From Tribonema minus (Eukaryota > Sar > Xanthophyceae > Tribonematales > Tribonemataceae): a DNA stretch of 64,000 bases. The DNA is taken from contig JAFCMP010000525.1 in assembly GCA_017506865.1 (NCBI GenBank), positions 372,001 to 436,000 on the forward strand, in the 5' to 3' direction. Both the position numbers and the translations under genes were made by a program. The notes under the pieces are model-generated. The model had not been told where the DNA came from. It did not search any database and was given only the letters and a program-made list of their open reading frames with translations. Shown here in pieces: positions 44,587 through 58,183 of this stretch. Positions within the stretch are counted from its first letter, which is position 1. Each line of letters starts with the position of its first letter.

Positions 44587-46659
44587 AGATCCTGGCGCAG
44601 CAGTGCATGCAGGCGTGTTTCAACAACAGCGTCCGCAGCTGACCAAAACGCGCTTTATGTTACACCATCAGGTCTGCCGTGCATTGCCGGCGGCGATGCT
44701 TGTGCTGGACTCTGCTGCCGCAATGATGTTGCATGGCCCTGAGCTAAGCTGCAGTTGCAGGTTTGCAGTAGGTTGTGCTGTATAGCTTCAGTGTGTGTGT
44801 GGCATGCAAGGTTTGTGCATTTCATGAACAGCACGGTTGGCACTGAATCACAAGAATGAACGTTTTGCGTGGCAAGGTGTTGTTAGCAGAAATTTGTTGC
44901 ATTGGGGCGTTGCAACAAACTCAGTTTTGCAGCCCTGCGGTCGACAATGATGCAAGTGAGTCGTGGCAGCCGCTGCCACAGCTGAAATTGTAGTGCTCAT
45001 TAACGACTGCGCAGGCCTCGCCCCTCTGGTAATCTGCTGTGAGCATGCACCACATATGGCAACCACTCGCAGCACCAGAGCATCGCACCAGTGTGTACAG
45101 ACTCCAAACCATTGATAAGAAATGTGATGCTTGTTGCCATACCTCTCGTTCACCAACACTCAAACTCTTGTTTGCTGTGCAGTTTTGCTGCACTTATGTC
45201 ACTCAATGTAAAATGTCCGTTCATTCTTTGTCTGCACAGTTGCCCGGCGTGCCTAAGGAATCACCGGCAGCATCAGCAGTGATCAAGCAACATCACCGGT
45301 AGTTGCAGGTGAATGTGATGTGTCTTTCAACGTAACCTTTTCTGTTAGTCTCAATTATCATTTAATATATTCGATGCGCTAGTCAGCGGCTGCTACTTTA
45401 AACCAGCGTGCCCTGCCTCTACACGGCTTGTCGGTATGCTGGTGGGGCCCCGATGGGATCGTGAAATACTCTCAAATCTCCAACAAACTCCATTTTGGTG
45501 TTGTTCTTGTCTGCTGCTGCAGCATTGCCGTGAACACTGTTGAGTTCAGCAGCTATGGCACCACCACTTCAACAGTATGCCCATGCTGCTGCCTACAGTA
45601 CCCTTACCTTGTTCCCACCACATGAGCGGCAGGTTTCTTGCGTGACATGGTCGCCCTTCAGCAAACAACGGCACACCCACGCACACAGGTGGGCTCAGCT
45701 GATGCCGGTGTTGCGTGCATGTGTGCGTTATGCAGGGGCGCACACCCAGGGAGGGCAGGACTTTATGCACGTGATGCTTTCCAGGGTACATGGCATGCGG
45801 GCTTCAGCCCACCACTGTAGTTGATGCGCACATTGCAGCAGCAGGCGGCGAGCTCCGACAAAGTGCCGCCTACTGACTCCAGCAGTCGGCAAAGTGTGTG
45901 GGAGGGGGAAATGGGCGGGGGATGTGCGATCGAACCGGGAACACTACGCAACGTCGCTGACAATGCGCAAGCGCCAGCTGGGACCGCTGCTGTTGCCGTC
46001 GCATTGCGTGGCGGCAATGCGGCGGCCATACATTCAAAGTTTCCACACAAGTTGATGTACGTCCTCTGAGGTTCTCGAATGCCAGTGTGTGCCGCTGCTG
46101 TTTGCTGCCGGCTGCAGCGGCGCTTGCTGCTGCCCTTGGGGGAGGGGGGGGGATGGCAGGGCATATCGATGGCAGGGCATTAGCGGCCAGTGGCGCTGGC
46201 GGTGAACATAAATGCAAGTGTTCATGTCAGCACCGCAGTGCGTTTTCTTACTTCTTGCGTCTTGCGCCTGGCCGCCATGCTCATCGTAACAGATGCCCAG
46301 AAATTTCCGGTTGTATCAATGTATGTGCGCATGCAGCGTGAAGCGCGACACTTGTACTGCTTGTACTGCTCAGCTGTGTACATGGTAACCAAATATAATT
46401 TGGGTGCAGAAACTGTTTATGGCAGACCGAGCTTTTGCATTTGCCGCCTGCATTTTGCACAGTGCCATATCATAATTGTTGGGTAATGACAAGTGGTGTA
46501 GAAGCACGTGAGTGAGCTTGCTGAAGTGAAACCTCGTCAACAGGAGCAGCGGCAGCAGCAGCATTGCGACGCTGTTGTTGAATGCTTCTCCCATGGCGGA
46601 AGAAGCAAAGGCAAATGGCAGGGCGGCAAGGAAATTGCAGTCCTGACGTCGTCACCAGC
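44587..46659. other. Intergenic stretch
   Basis: Holds TGTAA at 45207-45211, possibly a distant poly(A) signal for the coiled-coil gene. Short candidate frames near 45820-46069 could not be tied to splice sites. Confidence 0.35.
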
Positions 46660-47815
46660 GACAATGCTTACAGATGAGCAACAGCAGCAGGCTCGCCTGC
46701 AGCACCGTGGCAGTGGTGGGAGCGCGCTCAGGTCACGCAAACGACGGTGGCCGTGTCGCTGCTGCTGCTGGTTGCATGTGGCGGTGCATTTGACCACTTG
46801 TGCTTCCACTTCATACTTGATGGCAGCAACACAACCCCGACTACCGCCAGCAGCTACAACAACGACTATGACCACGAGCACAACAACAGCGATGACGACG
46901 ACAACGACAAACGCACCACGCCGCGGCGCTGCGCTGGCCTGTTACAATAATGGCGCGTACTGCCGCACACGTTACGTCAGTGTGCACATTACGCTGCCGC
47001 GCTTACAATCCTATGTCCGGCAACAATCTCACAGATTGGTGACAGGTCTACATCACCAACAATCTCACAGATTGGCGACAGGTCTACATCACATTTTTAT
47101 CAGGAACGGTTCAGTCTACATTTTCAGTGTGACTCGACTGCTGCACTTCAGTGTGCTACAAATTTTCGTATGATAGCTTCAGTGCTTGAGGTCCTTCAAC
47201 ACGCTTGCAGATTGCTGCAGGACTCCCGCGCTGGTGCTGCGTGCGAACGATCTCACGCAAATTCAATCGAAAACCATCCCACAGCATTGTCTACGTCAAA
47301 TTCAGGTGGCGGCCTCGCCGTACGTGACTCAGTTCGAACGACACTGGAGATCTTGCAACGCGCTTGCCGACTGATTGCTCCAGAATTGCGCTACGCCTAA
47401 CGCCTCAACGCTGGCACCGTCAAGCAAGTTCAACTTGGAATAAAAGGCAAGAAATAACACCGCAGCAGACTAATTGCTCCAGGACAGCGCTACGCCTAAC
47501 GGCGTAGGCAAAAAACACGCTGGTGTTCGCGCAAGTTCAACTTGGAATAAAAAGGCAAAATGCACCACGCACCACGCCCACATAATCGATGCAGCAGTGA
47601 TCGCTCCGCTGTTCAGGTAGGCAGTGCTACGTGGTTTTCCTGCTGTGGGCACTAGGCTTGTGCAGTCCGCATACGCTATAGTATAGTTGTGAAGTCATAG
47701 ATTCCATGATTATATGGTGCGGCATGTCAGCTTGCAACCAATTTCAGCACGCCAGCTCCTTGCTGTCCCACGACACCCTACAGATGCAGCGGCCTTCCGA
47801 TTGATGTTCTCCATT
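46660..47815 (+). repeat. Diverged duplicated block, copy 2
   Basis: Direct copy of 43060-44130, about 3.6 kb away in the same orientation. Near 47035-47090 it carries an internal tandem duplication of CAACAATCTCACAGATTGG. Its hydrophobic segment reads VSLLLLVACGGAF, against VSLLLLVAHGCAF in copy 1. Confidence 0.8.
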
Positions 47816-48636
47816 GCTTGTGTTGCGTCTTCTTTTGTGTTCTCTTCCACTCAACAGCACCCGGTCCGGTCCTTTCAGGCAGAGTACTAGTTGAAGATCC
47901 GACCTGTGCTCGAAGCGCGGGCATCACAAGGTGAGGTTCTAATTCGGAGCCGAACTAGTAGATTGTGAGCTTGAAAGCAGCGTTCCACAACCAATTACAG
48001 TAGATCGAGCCCTATGACAACAGGTAATGTCGCAACTGCCTGAAAAGGCTGCTGGTGCGCTATGCCGGGCTGCAGTGGCCATAGCCTTGTAGTCGCAACC
48101 TGCTCGTGGTGATGGGGATGCTTTTAATGCTGGCATTTGCGGGTGCATTTTTCACTGTGTTTATGCTCCAGACAGATTCCCAGACCGCGGCAAGGGCGAC
48201 ATTGCAACCTCACAGGCTCTACTGCGAATGCATGGCAGCCTCACAACCGCGGTGAGTAGCCGTTATCACTGCTTGCTTTTGTTGCACTAGCAGCCTATGT
48301 ACATTGTGTTGGTAGTGACACGGCTTGCTCTTGTTGCACCAGCAGCCTAAATTGTGTTGCTAGTGGCACGGGGGGTCTGAAATGACTATTCACGGCAAGA
48401 ACTCGTGTCGCTTGTATCAAGCTGGTGGCGCAGGTGCAAGGCAGTCACTGTAATGCACTGGCGTCACTGGCAGCTTATTGAAGGCATCGCATTGTACATC
48501 TGCTAGCTGGTTGATCGCTCGTTCAACATTGTGAAGTTTTCAGCGGCTTTGGCGTAGATTGCAGTAATTGGGAAAACAAAATGCATATGCCCGTCAGCCC
48601 GCCTGCGAGTAGCGTGGTGCTGTGATGACTGTCTCA

Positions 48637-49113
48637 TTAACAACAGCATTTTAGCTGGTCGCCGTACGCCGATAATGCTGGGCGCCACGCAAAAGGCCAG
48701 TTATTCAGCTGAAACTTGAACTGACGGTCAGCAGGCGGGGGACGTTGCGAAATGTGATGCTGCAGGCTGCAGGCCAGGGTAACAACAGCAGGCGGGCATA
48801 TCGACTTCGGACTGAAACGATTGGCATGCAGTAACAGTGTAACAAAGGCCAGCCCGCAAGCGCGGTGCAGGGTGGAAATCGTTCTGGAACCAGCACTGAA
48901 AAACAGATGTAAGAATGTCAATACTTCTTCAGACAATGCGCCAGGCTTTCCTGCCTGCCTCAATTTATGATGTAGCGCTTTAAATTTGGTTATTGACACT
49001 CCTCCGACCGTAAGAACTCCGACTCTGACTCCCGCTGTTGACCCGGACACATGTTCCATGCCTTTGACTCCACTGATGGAATGTGGGCTTGTATTATTAC
49101 TCATCACCAGCAC
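48637..49113 (-). CDS. Uncertain ORF, 158 codons
   Basis: An open minus-strand frame reads MSNNTSPHSISGVKGMEH, TKFKALHHKLRQAGKPG and LSEEVLTFLHLFF. It lies in a less GC-rich stretch with no genes nearby, and no family is recognised. It could be an exon, a transposon remnant or chance. Confidence 0.25.
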   Translation of the reverse strand: MLVMSNNTSPHSISGVKGMEHVSGSTAGVRVGVLTVGGVSITKFKALHHKLRQAGKPGALSEEVLTFLHLFFSAGSRTISTLHRACGLAFVTLLLHANRFSPKSICPPAVVTLACSLQHHISQRPPPADRQFKFQLNNWPFAWRPALSAYGDQLKCCC

Positions 49114-49656
49114 TCATCAGTTGAGTGGCACGTGATTACATACTTGCCGCTAGTCGTTGAGAGCAGCCGCTGCATTACATTCCGCTATGCCTCGTCGGTT
49201 CTCTGGTAAATATTAATTAGAGTTGTTATGGTCTGGCATGCCACCTCCACCGGCACCTGCGGGCGGCCTGCCCCAGCTTTATGTTGTTCACTCCTTATGC
49301 ATATTGGTGCATCGTTGGTCAGCACATTAACTCTGCTGTGACACTGGTTCTGGTCCGGTCAACGGACCAGCAATGCGCAGTACCAGACTTTCAAGATGTA
49401 AAAGGCTCAATCTGTTGGTGGCGACGCTCTCACTAAGCGCAGAAAACGTGGGCGGCAGAAAGTAATATCAAGTTGAGTGCGTGGCTTCAGCAATGTTGTC
49501 TTCTGGCACTTGGTGCATGAGATATTGTGTTCGGCGCGACATGCGCTCGAGGTGAATGGTTGGAGAGTAAGTGGTGAAATATTGCAACGCACATGGCATG
49601 TGATCAATGCGACCAACCCCGTGAAATGCGCCTGTCCTTTCCTCTCACATGCGAAG

Positions 49657-52600
49657 ATGGAGACAGATTCGATAGAGCGGCAGAAGCGGCAGCGACTTCA
49701 ACAAGTCTTGCAGTCGCTCAGGACTGCTGCCGCGCCCGACGCTCCTGTCAATTGGAGCCTGCTGTCAGACGCGGAGGTGCAGACGACACTGGTGGCGCAG
49801 GGCCTTTACGAACGCGTTGACGTCATTTCAGTGATCACAAACTCGACCATCTCGGACCTATGTGACAGGGTTGGCGTCAGTCTGCGTGCGGCGGCAGCGT
49901 TGAAGGAAGCAGTGAGGGCTGCTGGTGAGTCTGGTGTTGTTGGCCATTTTTCTGTTATGCACTCATATGTTGGTAGGCTGATCAATTAGATATGCCCTAG
50001 ATTGATTTAAGATAATGGGACATCAACATCTACTTCGAAGTTACATGATGCAAATATGATCGTCACATCTCGTGGCTCACAACCACCAGGCATCGCCTGT
50101 CATCCATCTTGCGTGCAAAAGTAACTTTTGGAAGCTGGTTATTTAGTACTCCTTGCTTGGCACACAATGAGCAATAGTGTACATTGCTGCAGAATTTGTT
50201 TCCATGCTGCATGTCACATGCAGTTGATCGTGCTGCGACCTCGTGAGGATAGCGCGTCGGAATTGACTGCAACCACTCTTCGTCAAAGTGCGAAGCATGC
50301 TTCAACTTGCAGTGCATCAGCCTTTAATGAAATGCATGTACTCTCTGAATTCAAGCCTTGAAATTTGAACATTTGAACAGCCTTGAAATTTGGGCATTTG
50401 CCATACGTGCATAGACCATTGGATACTTCAGGAGTATACTGACTATTCCGGACCCTCAAGTGATGAATAAATTCCAGTCTCCAAGCTTCGTACTGTAGAT
50501 CGACATCTTGTCATGTTTGCGTAAATGTGTTGAGCAAGAACAAAGTCTGTAGCTCTCAGGAAATCCTTGCCCCCGGGTGCTGTGGAACCAAGTGTGTCGC
50601 CTTGAATCTCAACATGGTTTGCTCTGCAGCCATTTTGCACATCCTCGAATGTGATGCTGCAGCCGCTATGCGTCATGCCATGATAACCTGCCAAAATCTG
50701 CGCCGTCTGCCGCGGTGCCCACTGGCTGCCCTTCTTGCCTCAGATCCCACTTGCTACCGCCTGTGCAAACCCATACTTCAAAGTACATGCACTCGAAAAG
50801 TCGCATCATGCTGATCGTGTGCACATTCTGTTCCACTGTGCTGACCCTCATGCACTCCGCTGTGAGCAAGAGAATAAGAATCCTATTGTTATGTGATGAC
50901 GCTGCTCACTGCACCGCGCGTTCCTGCGACTGTGTGTGCTCCCTCCTTGTCTGGCAGCAGCATCAGGTGGTGAGTCCCGCTCCCGAGCGCCACTGCTTGC
51001 AGGTGAGCTGCACTAAACAACCTCGCAGTCGGTGTTCCTGTATGATATGGTGTTGCCAACCTCATCACCGCCTGCAGGCGAGCTGCATTAAATACCCTCG
51101 CAGATCAATGTTCAAGTATGATGATGATGGCGACGCCAGTGGCAGGCTCATTGCGCCATGAATGACGCGCGGCCCCCTCAAGCCGCCGCAGGCTTCCAGC
51201 AATAGCCCCAACTCGGCTGCAAGGGCATGTGTGCCGCACTGCAACTGCCGCTACTGCTCATGTGCAGATGCAAGATATGGCCAAGCATGCCGGCCGCTGG
51301 CGTGGCCTCAGCTATCCACGTTAGCCACCGCCAAATCCATACGCAAATGCTTCGTAAGAAATGAGCTGCCAATCATGACACAATGCAGGTGTTGTACCCT
51401 CAAGTTGTGACTGCGGGAGGCGGGATGAGACAGCAACCACTCCCTCTGTGGCATGTGTTTTCGCTGTTCACTCTCAAGTTGTGCAAAGTGCAGGAGCACT
51501 ATTTGCTGCACTGACACAAATGCCAGCGACACAATGGGAGAGGATGACAATGGCTCACACACTTTTCATGCATTCATTAGTCCTACGAGAGGTATAGAAG
51601 TACAATATCGCGTTAGCTCGATCATGTGGGGAAGTTGCACAGTACAATAGCTCGACCGTCTGGGGTTATACAACAACCTTTCACCATTCAGGAACAACAT
51701 GCAGAAACAAACACTGAAGCTCTCAAGACAATTGTCGCCAGCCTTCTGCCATTCAGTTTTTGAAGGCAATACACAATATGTGTCACTCATATGAGGAGGC
51801 TTTTTTGAAATGATGTTTATAGTCAAATGATATTCTCAACAGCCATCTGTTACCCTTTCATAGCCCATGGGTACAATACGTCATATGCAAATTATCATAA
51901 TAGGTACAGCACTCTGAAGGCCATAAACATACACTCGTTGGCATAACACATCACCGTGATGTCATGCTGAATGCTGCCTCGATGAGCATCACACCTTTGC
52001 AATGACAGGCACACATGATGTGTGCTGAGCCGTGCCTTCATTATATTCAGCTACAGTAGTACTGTTGCTATACCACTACAACTTGTTGATATCTGTGTTT
52101 TGACTCATGACACTGAGGCATGAACTCCTCGAGACGCACCAGCTACAGTAATTGACCTGCATGAAGAACAACCATAGCAGGCGCGCTCAGCCTGCCGCCA
52201 AAGCTGCTTTCACCCTCTTTGCTGACGTGCAGGTGCCAGTGCTAGCAGTGGGGGTGGTGGCACTGCTGCTGGTCACCAAGTTCCTATGGCACTGGCAGGT
52301 GAAAGCATCAGACGTCCGCAGAAATCGCGTGCCTTCTCCGCTATGTACGCGCTTGGGTGTGCCGACTTACATGGTGGCAAAAGCAGTCGTGGTCACCTGC
52401 CTCAGGCTGTACTGTGTTGTACTGCACCTGTACTGGCGCTTGGCGCAAGCACGAGATTTATCCCCCCCAACTATGTAGTGCACTGTGCTGTGAACTCGGT
52501 GACCTCATTATATGGTGGTACAGCGCGAAGACAGCCGTGTGTCACTTGCACAAGGGCTACTTTCTGGAGTGACTGATCATCATGATGCTATCGTGCGATG

Positions 52601-55600
52601 TTTACTTGCTGCAGCTGACACGCTTACGAGCAAGTGGCAATTTTGGGCCATTGGAAACTAAGGGCTGTCGTTGCAGCCCGCTGCAGCATTGCGAATCCTC
52701 CTAGGGTAGCATTGGCAGCCGCAGCAGCAGCAGCAGCTTCGCTCTGAGTCGTCCACCAAGTTCGCCATGTGGCGCGTCTTGTAGCACACGGACATGAGGG
52801 GGAGTTGATGTGCACCATTCTCATGGTCAACAGGGACAAACTTGAAGGCATGCACTGGCAGCACCATGTCCACGTGTAACAGTCGCTCTATCAAAAAGTG
52901 TGTGCCGCTCGCTACGCGCATACTACTTCTACAACAACTTCAAATTTGCCAGAGCAAGGAGTGTCACTAATGTTTGCGGGAGCAGAGCGCTCTTTGGCAC
53001 GTCTCTTTCACGCGTCTTTTAATTGGACCACTGTGCAGATGTACTGGCTACCGTTCGGAGCCTGGCAGACGTCATCAGGCCTAACAAAATCAAACGCGTC
53101 GCATCGTCGATATCCGAGTCAGGAACGCTTGGTGTGCTCGACCGTCTGCACAAGGCCCACTACTTCTGCGGGATCCCGTGCAGCTGCTACAACGGGCCCG
53201 AGTTGGACTCAATTCCAACTCCGGCACCCTACGCATGGAGTAGGGAGGAGACTGTGATAGAAGAGGTCATCAGATGCCAAGCCTGGCTGCAGCTCCATGT
53301 AGCGCCGCCGGGCGTAGCTGTCGTAGCCGTGCTGGGCCAGGACTGGCTGTACGCCAGCTGGCCTTCAGCGGATGTCATCCTGACTGGCAGCAAGACGCAC
53401 TTCATGTTCTTGCCTGCGGACGTGGCAGAAGCGCATCCTGCCAAGCCGAGTCAGTACCACTTGCTCGGCGTGATCCACAGCATCCTCGCGTTTCACCTGA
53501 CGAAGACCAGCGATGAGCTCAAAGGTGGGCAGTCATACATTAGATGTGTACATATACATATATTCATACAGTGTATTAACATTAGTAGTACACATAGGAT
53601 AAGTTGCTCTGGATGCTGTAGCTGCAGATGTGCTGCCTCAGCCTCATGACTATGAAAGGTTGTGAAGATGCGTGGCGTGCCTGATGCATGCTGCATCATT
53701 CCTGCTGGCCAGCAAGCACATAGGCTGGTTGTGTCATGCTTGCATGTCATTCACAACTGTTGGAAAGGCAGCAGCGGCTCAGCACCTGTGTAGAGCAACC
53801 CATTAAAAACATGAAAATGATTGCCTTGGTGAATACGGCGGTCATTGGTGGACAGGTCACTACTTGCCGTGAAGCTGCCACTGATCCACTTGCGCATGTG
53901 AAGTTGAATTGGTGAGCTATGACAGCGCCGGGTGCTGTACAGCACTGGTTACCACACACAAAGTAGGATACTGTCGGTAGGGCAGTCGCGGTAGGGTAGG
54001 CTTCATTATGTTCTTGATTTGCATCACAATCGTGGCATGCGACTTGGAACCATTAATAGCTTTCTACCAGTGCAAGGTTTTATGTCAGGGCTGCAGAACG
54101 TGGCCCCCTGTGCCTGGATGCTGCTCCATGATCATAAGCCACAATCAGCAAAAATCAACACTTGAAGTTTGGTTTACTGGAGTTGCGTTTTTCGTAGCAG
54201 GGTTTCTATGATGCTTATATTCGGCCCCAAAGCCTCGCCTTCTCTGCATTATTTTCGAGGCAGGTTTCGCTCACACCACTCAAAAGACGCCAAAACATTG
54301 AGTCGAGTCATGACACTTACTGCAAAGGCAGGGGCTTGCCAACTTGAACCAACCGTAGCATGCCCGTTTCTGCCAAACTTGCAAGATAGAATGTAAATGG
54401 CTCAGTGCAGCACGCTTTTCTGGGCACTGCTTTGCTAATATCCAGAAGGTTCAGCGCAAAGAACACGGTACGCAACACAACTGCAGCCTTAGTGGAGTCA
54501 GTGCACCTCACAGAACCTAGCATACAGAGCATCATGATAGTCGTGGTATTCAATGACATAACTTCTTGTCCTTATTTCATTGCTGTGACCAGGCAATGCC
54601 TTCACGGTGGCTGTAATTGCTGTACTTGACATCGCACACATTGTGTCCAACCTATTTGTGGCCCCAAGAGATACAGGATTGCTGAATGTAACGCCTGGTC
54701 TTGAGGCGTTGCCATTGCAATCTCTGTTGCAATTCAGAGCGCGCATTTCATGCCTGAATCATGGACCGCCCCCCTGCTGCCGCTGCTCTTCTGCTGCATA
54801 TTGCAATCTGCTGCACGAGCAGAGGAGGGGCCGCTGCACGCATGGCCCCAAGCGGCTGTTCAGCATTTCACCATCAACTTTATGGGGGGTCTCAAAGACT
54901 ACCCCATTCCCGTCTTCAGCGGTGACCTGAACCAGCACCTCATCGTCCACAGCTGGTGGGATGATGTTCAGCGCTGCTTGGATCTGCACGTGTCGAGCCA
55001 CCACCGAGACGTCAGCGACGCCGCCGAGGCAAAGGCGGTGGCGTACATGCGCGCGCTGGTGCAGCAGCGGCTGCAGAGTGTTCAGCCATCAGAGGGCACA
55101 CAAGAGGGCACACCAGCGGGTAAGTAGGCAACTCCAATGTGTGCTTTTTATTTTTGAAGTAGCCGCTGAGTCATGTGGGATGCACTTCAACGGCAACAGA
55201 GCGCAGCAGCGGCATGTGGAAGTCCTCAAGACTGCTGGTGTCAGTGCTATCTGTAAAGCCTGCAGGTGTATTGCATGTTGTCCTGATCTGAAGACATCCT
55301 TCAAGTTGGTGTCAGCTGCAGATGTGGCAAACTGCCCGGCAGCCACCTGCATTGCATGATGTGCTATCACGCCTGCTTCTTCATGCTGGTTATCTGCCTT
55401 TCGTATGCATTGTCAGAGAGAAGGCGCACATTCGCAAGATGCACGCTTGGAGGTGTGTGCATTCGTGGGTTGTTTTGCACCTGCTGGCATGGTGTGACGG
55501 TCACTTCTACACCGGTTACCAGACCGTACCTGGTATATACAGCACTTTCAGTCTAATCATGTCACTCTGACCTGCCACTAGCACTATGTCCCTTATATAA

Positions 55601-56021
55601 TATATGCCTGCTCACTCGCAAGTGCGTTGACACTGCTGCTGGTACCGCAGGTGGGGAAGGGGGCTCCAGCGATCCCTCTCAACATGACGCTCGTGACAGC
55701 AAGCGCCCTCGCCACGGCCCTGGTGGCGGTGCCCCCCCGGACGCTGCAGGCAGCGGAAGCAGCAACAGCGCTCAGCACACACAGGCTCCAGAGGATCAGC
55801 ACAGCGCATCTTGCAGCGACAGCCGCATTGATGCCTTGTGCACAGAAGAGGTGGAGCTTCAGCACCACAGGGCGCTGGTCAGCATCCTTGCTCGGCCCTC
55901 GGGCTACGAGGCCATTGGGCTGCCTGGCCCGCCACACACCGTGGAACACTCTTCGGTGAGGGATTGGCTAATGTCGTGGGAGGTTGTGGCCAATACCGCC
56001 CACACCATGCCTGGGTCGTAG
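49657..56021 (+). CDS. Multi-exon gene of unknown function with SAM-like helical N-terminus
   Basis: Four main exons fit in phase: 49657-49924, 53039-53524, 54823-55119 and 55651-56021 (TAG). Two short in-frame candidates between the first two are 50967-51002 (36 nt) and 52233-52298 (66 nt). With both, the protein has 507 residues. The N-terminal part (METDSIERQKRQRLQQVLQS, then NWSLLSDAEVQTTLVAQGLY) is helical and looks like a SAM-type fold. The second main exon contains REETVIEEVIRCQAWLQLH, VAVVAVLGQDWLYASWP and ILTGSKTHFMFLPADVA. The third has DYPIPVFSGDLNQHLIVHSW then WDDVQRCLDLH. The fourth begins Gly/Ser-rich with a basic SKRPRHG patch that could be a nuclear signal. Every intron is phase 1. 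A donor-like GTGAGG at 55956 could truncate the last exon. I do not recognise the family. Confidence 0.6.
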
Positions 56022-58183
56022 GTAGCAGCTGTTGTGAACGGTGCGTTCTGGCAGTAGATGTCAGACTGTGTCGGTGCCGCCAGCAAGGGGCGAGGTCACA
56101 AGGAACTTGAAGAAGCGGATTTTCTGGTCAACAAGCCCTGGCAAAGTGTGCATCACAAGTGAGACACGGCTCAGAATCACCGCGTGCCGTATGCAGCATG
56201 CCACTTCAGCAAGCGCACGTTGTGTCAAGCGGCATAGCTATACCTAGCTGTCAGCTCTCCAAGTTGGCCCTACTGCCTGGTGCCAAGTGTCATGTTTGGC
56301 TGAGCATTTGCTCTAAGACTTTGCAAAAAGCATATGAATATGATGGCATTGCAGGACAGTGGGTGGAGTTCAAGTTGACAAATGGTCTGCAAAATCACAT
56401 GGCGTGTGTACGTGCATGTATGCTGTACTCCTGTGTGCTCTGTGCACGTTGTGCATTTGGTGCCACCACTTGGCAACTTGAAGTTGAACTTTGAGTGACT
56501 GGTAATCAACTGATCAAATCCCTGCAGTTATTTGAATTCTGGAGTTACTGTAGTAGTAGTCACATCTTGATGCACTTGAAATTTCCTGGTTGATGTAGTT
56601 GTAGCCTACTAGCAACTATTAGTCAGTGGTTAGTTAATGACAGACTGGTATACTTTTATGATTGTTGATGAACCAACACATCTCAAAGCTTGGCACAATG
56701 CACTGCAGATCTCTAGCAAGTGATTGAAACACTATGAAGACGCCTGCCTAAGCATTAGTTTTCAACTCCTGCATGTGAAAGTGTACCGAGCGTTGCCGTT
56801 GCGAGGCTTACATTCATGACTGCATGCAGTCTAGAATGCAAACAGCATTGGGCAAATTTTTTTTTTGAACAAGCTGCGTGCGCGCCAGCTGCGTCAAAAA
56901 AAGCACATGTTTAGAAACGGCTGGCTATGTGCCACAGTGTGAAGCATTACAGCATGCAGCAGGCAGGCTGCAAATTAGCGCAGACAAAGATATTGCCACT
57001 CAGCTCACCAGAGGCCAGCCAGGTTTGCGTGCTATTATGGTCTACCTAATGCCGCAACAACAACTTGAAGTTGAAGGACTTGAACCGGTGTATGCACTAA
57101 ACATGACCGCGTGTGTGTGCATACTATCCTTCGATGCAAACACAGAAGCTTAGGAACTGGATGCACGTGCATCAAATCTCCAACAGCGATGCTACGCGCC
57201 CAAGCACTGCTCCTTCCAACCTGCCCAGCCCTCCCAGTATGGCTTCCGTCCTGGCATCATGCTTAGCATGCGCTGCCTGGCCTGACGCTTGAAGTGAATC
57301 AAAGCGCCCGTTTATGCACTCTTCCACCACGTACAGGTGCATTGTCAGCTGTGGTGAGCCAGGCAAGGAAGGGCACAGCAAAGTGGTTGCGATGGAACAT
57401 GTCAGCATGCTGCAGCAGCTGCTGTTGACACTTTGAGATAAGGCAGTAAGCATCCTCAGTGATGTGTGGCTGAATATATATGCGCCTGCCGCCAACTACT
57501 ATAAGGAGGGACTTTTTTGAAACAATCCGCCAATTCTCGGAGGGCACCACGGGTTTCAGGCCGGCAGACACGCCTTGAGAAATGGTCCAGAGGCCGAAAC
57601 AGGCTCGATATCTTTTCCCCTTTTGCAAAATTGAAACTACAATATCCTCTCCGCAACCAGGAAAAAAGTTACAAGTTGCATTGAAGTTGAGGTTGAGGTG
57701 AAAGTTGAAGTTTTCAAGTCTTGAAGTTATCCGTTGTGGCTGATTTTCAGACAGTCAAAATGGGTGAGGCCTCGGTCGGGCCTACTGGCAATTACCCCGG
57801 ATGCACACACCTGCCTAAACCTCCGAGTCGGGCGTGTCTTGATACTATGTTGCGGACATCGGATTGTCACACGGTATCAAAAAATTCCCTCCTAAGGCTT
57901 GTAGCATAAAGCATGTTGGTCGGAAACATTCACAGAATTCCACCAGACTGAGTTGGCACTGTGTGGCACCGTGTGACATTGTAAAATCGCGGCATCTAGC
58001 ATGCAACAGCATGGGACCAAGCCTCTGGGCTCATTTGAGCTTTGAAAGCCGAGCAGAGGATTCCGAAGCAGGACATGCACTTGATGATCAAGTTGATGAT
58101 ACTATCATAAGGCTCAATTGTCGTCAACTGCTGCACAGTATCGCATGTTGCCACATATACACATGAATCGCAATGGTAGGTCT
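56022..58183. other. Region between the unknown gene and the retroelement
   Basis: AT-richer than the genes, with T9 and T8 runs and several AACTTGAAGTTGAA motifs (near 56480, 57060 and 57680). A minus-strand frame at 57628-57299 reads ENWRIVSKKSLLIVVGGRR then CQQQLLQHADMFHRNHFAV and could be an exon fragment; support is weak. Confidence 0.35.

Noticed and set aside
52152..52478. Frame encoding a membrane-like VLAVGVVALLLVTKFLW segment
   Set aside because: The flanking exons are phase 1, which places the 52233-52298 segment in a Gly/Ser-rich frame; the hydrophobic reading also runs on into the intron.
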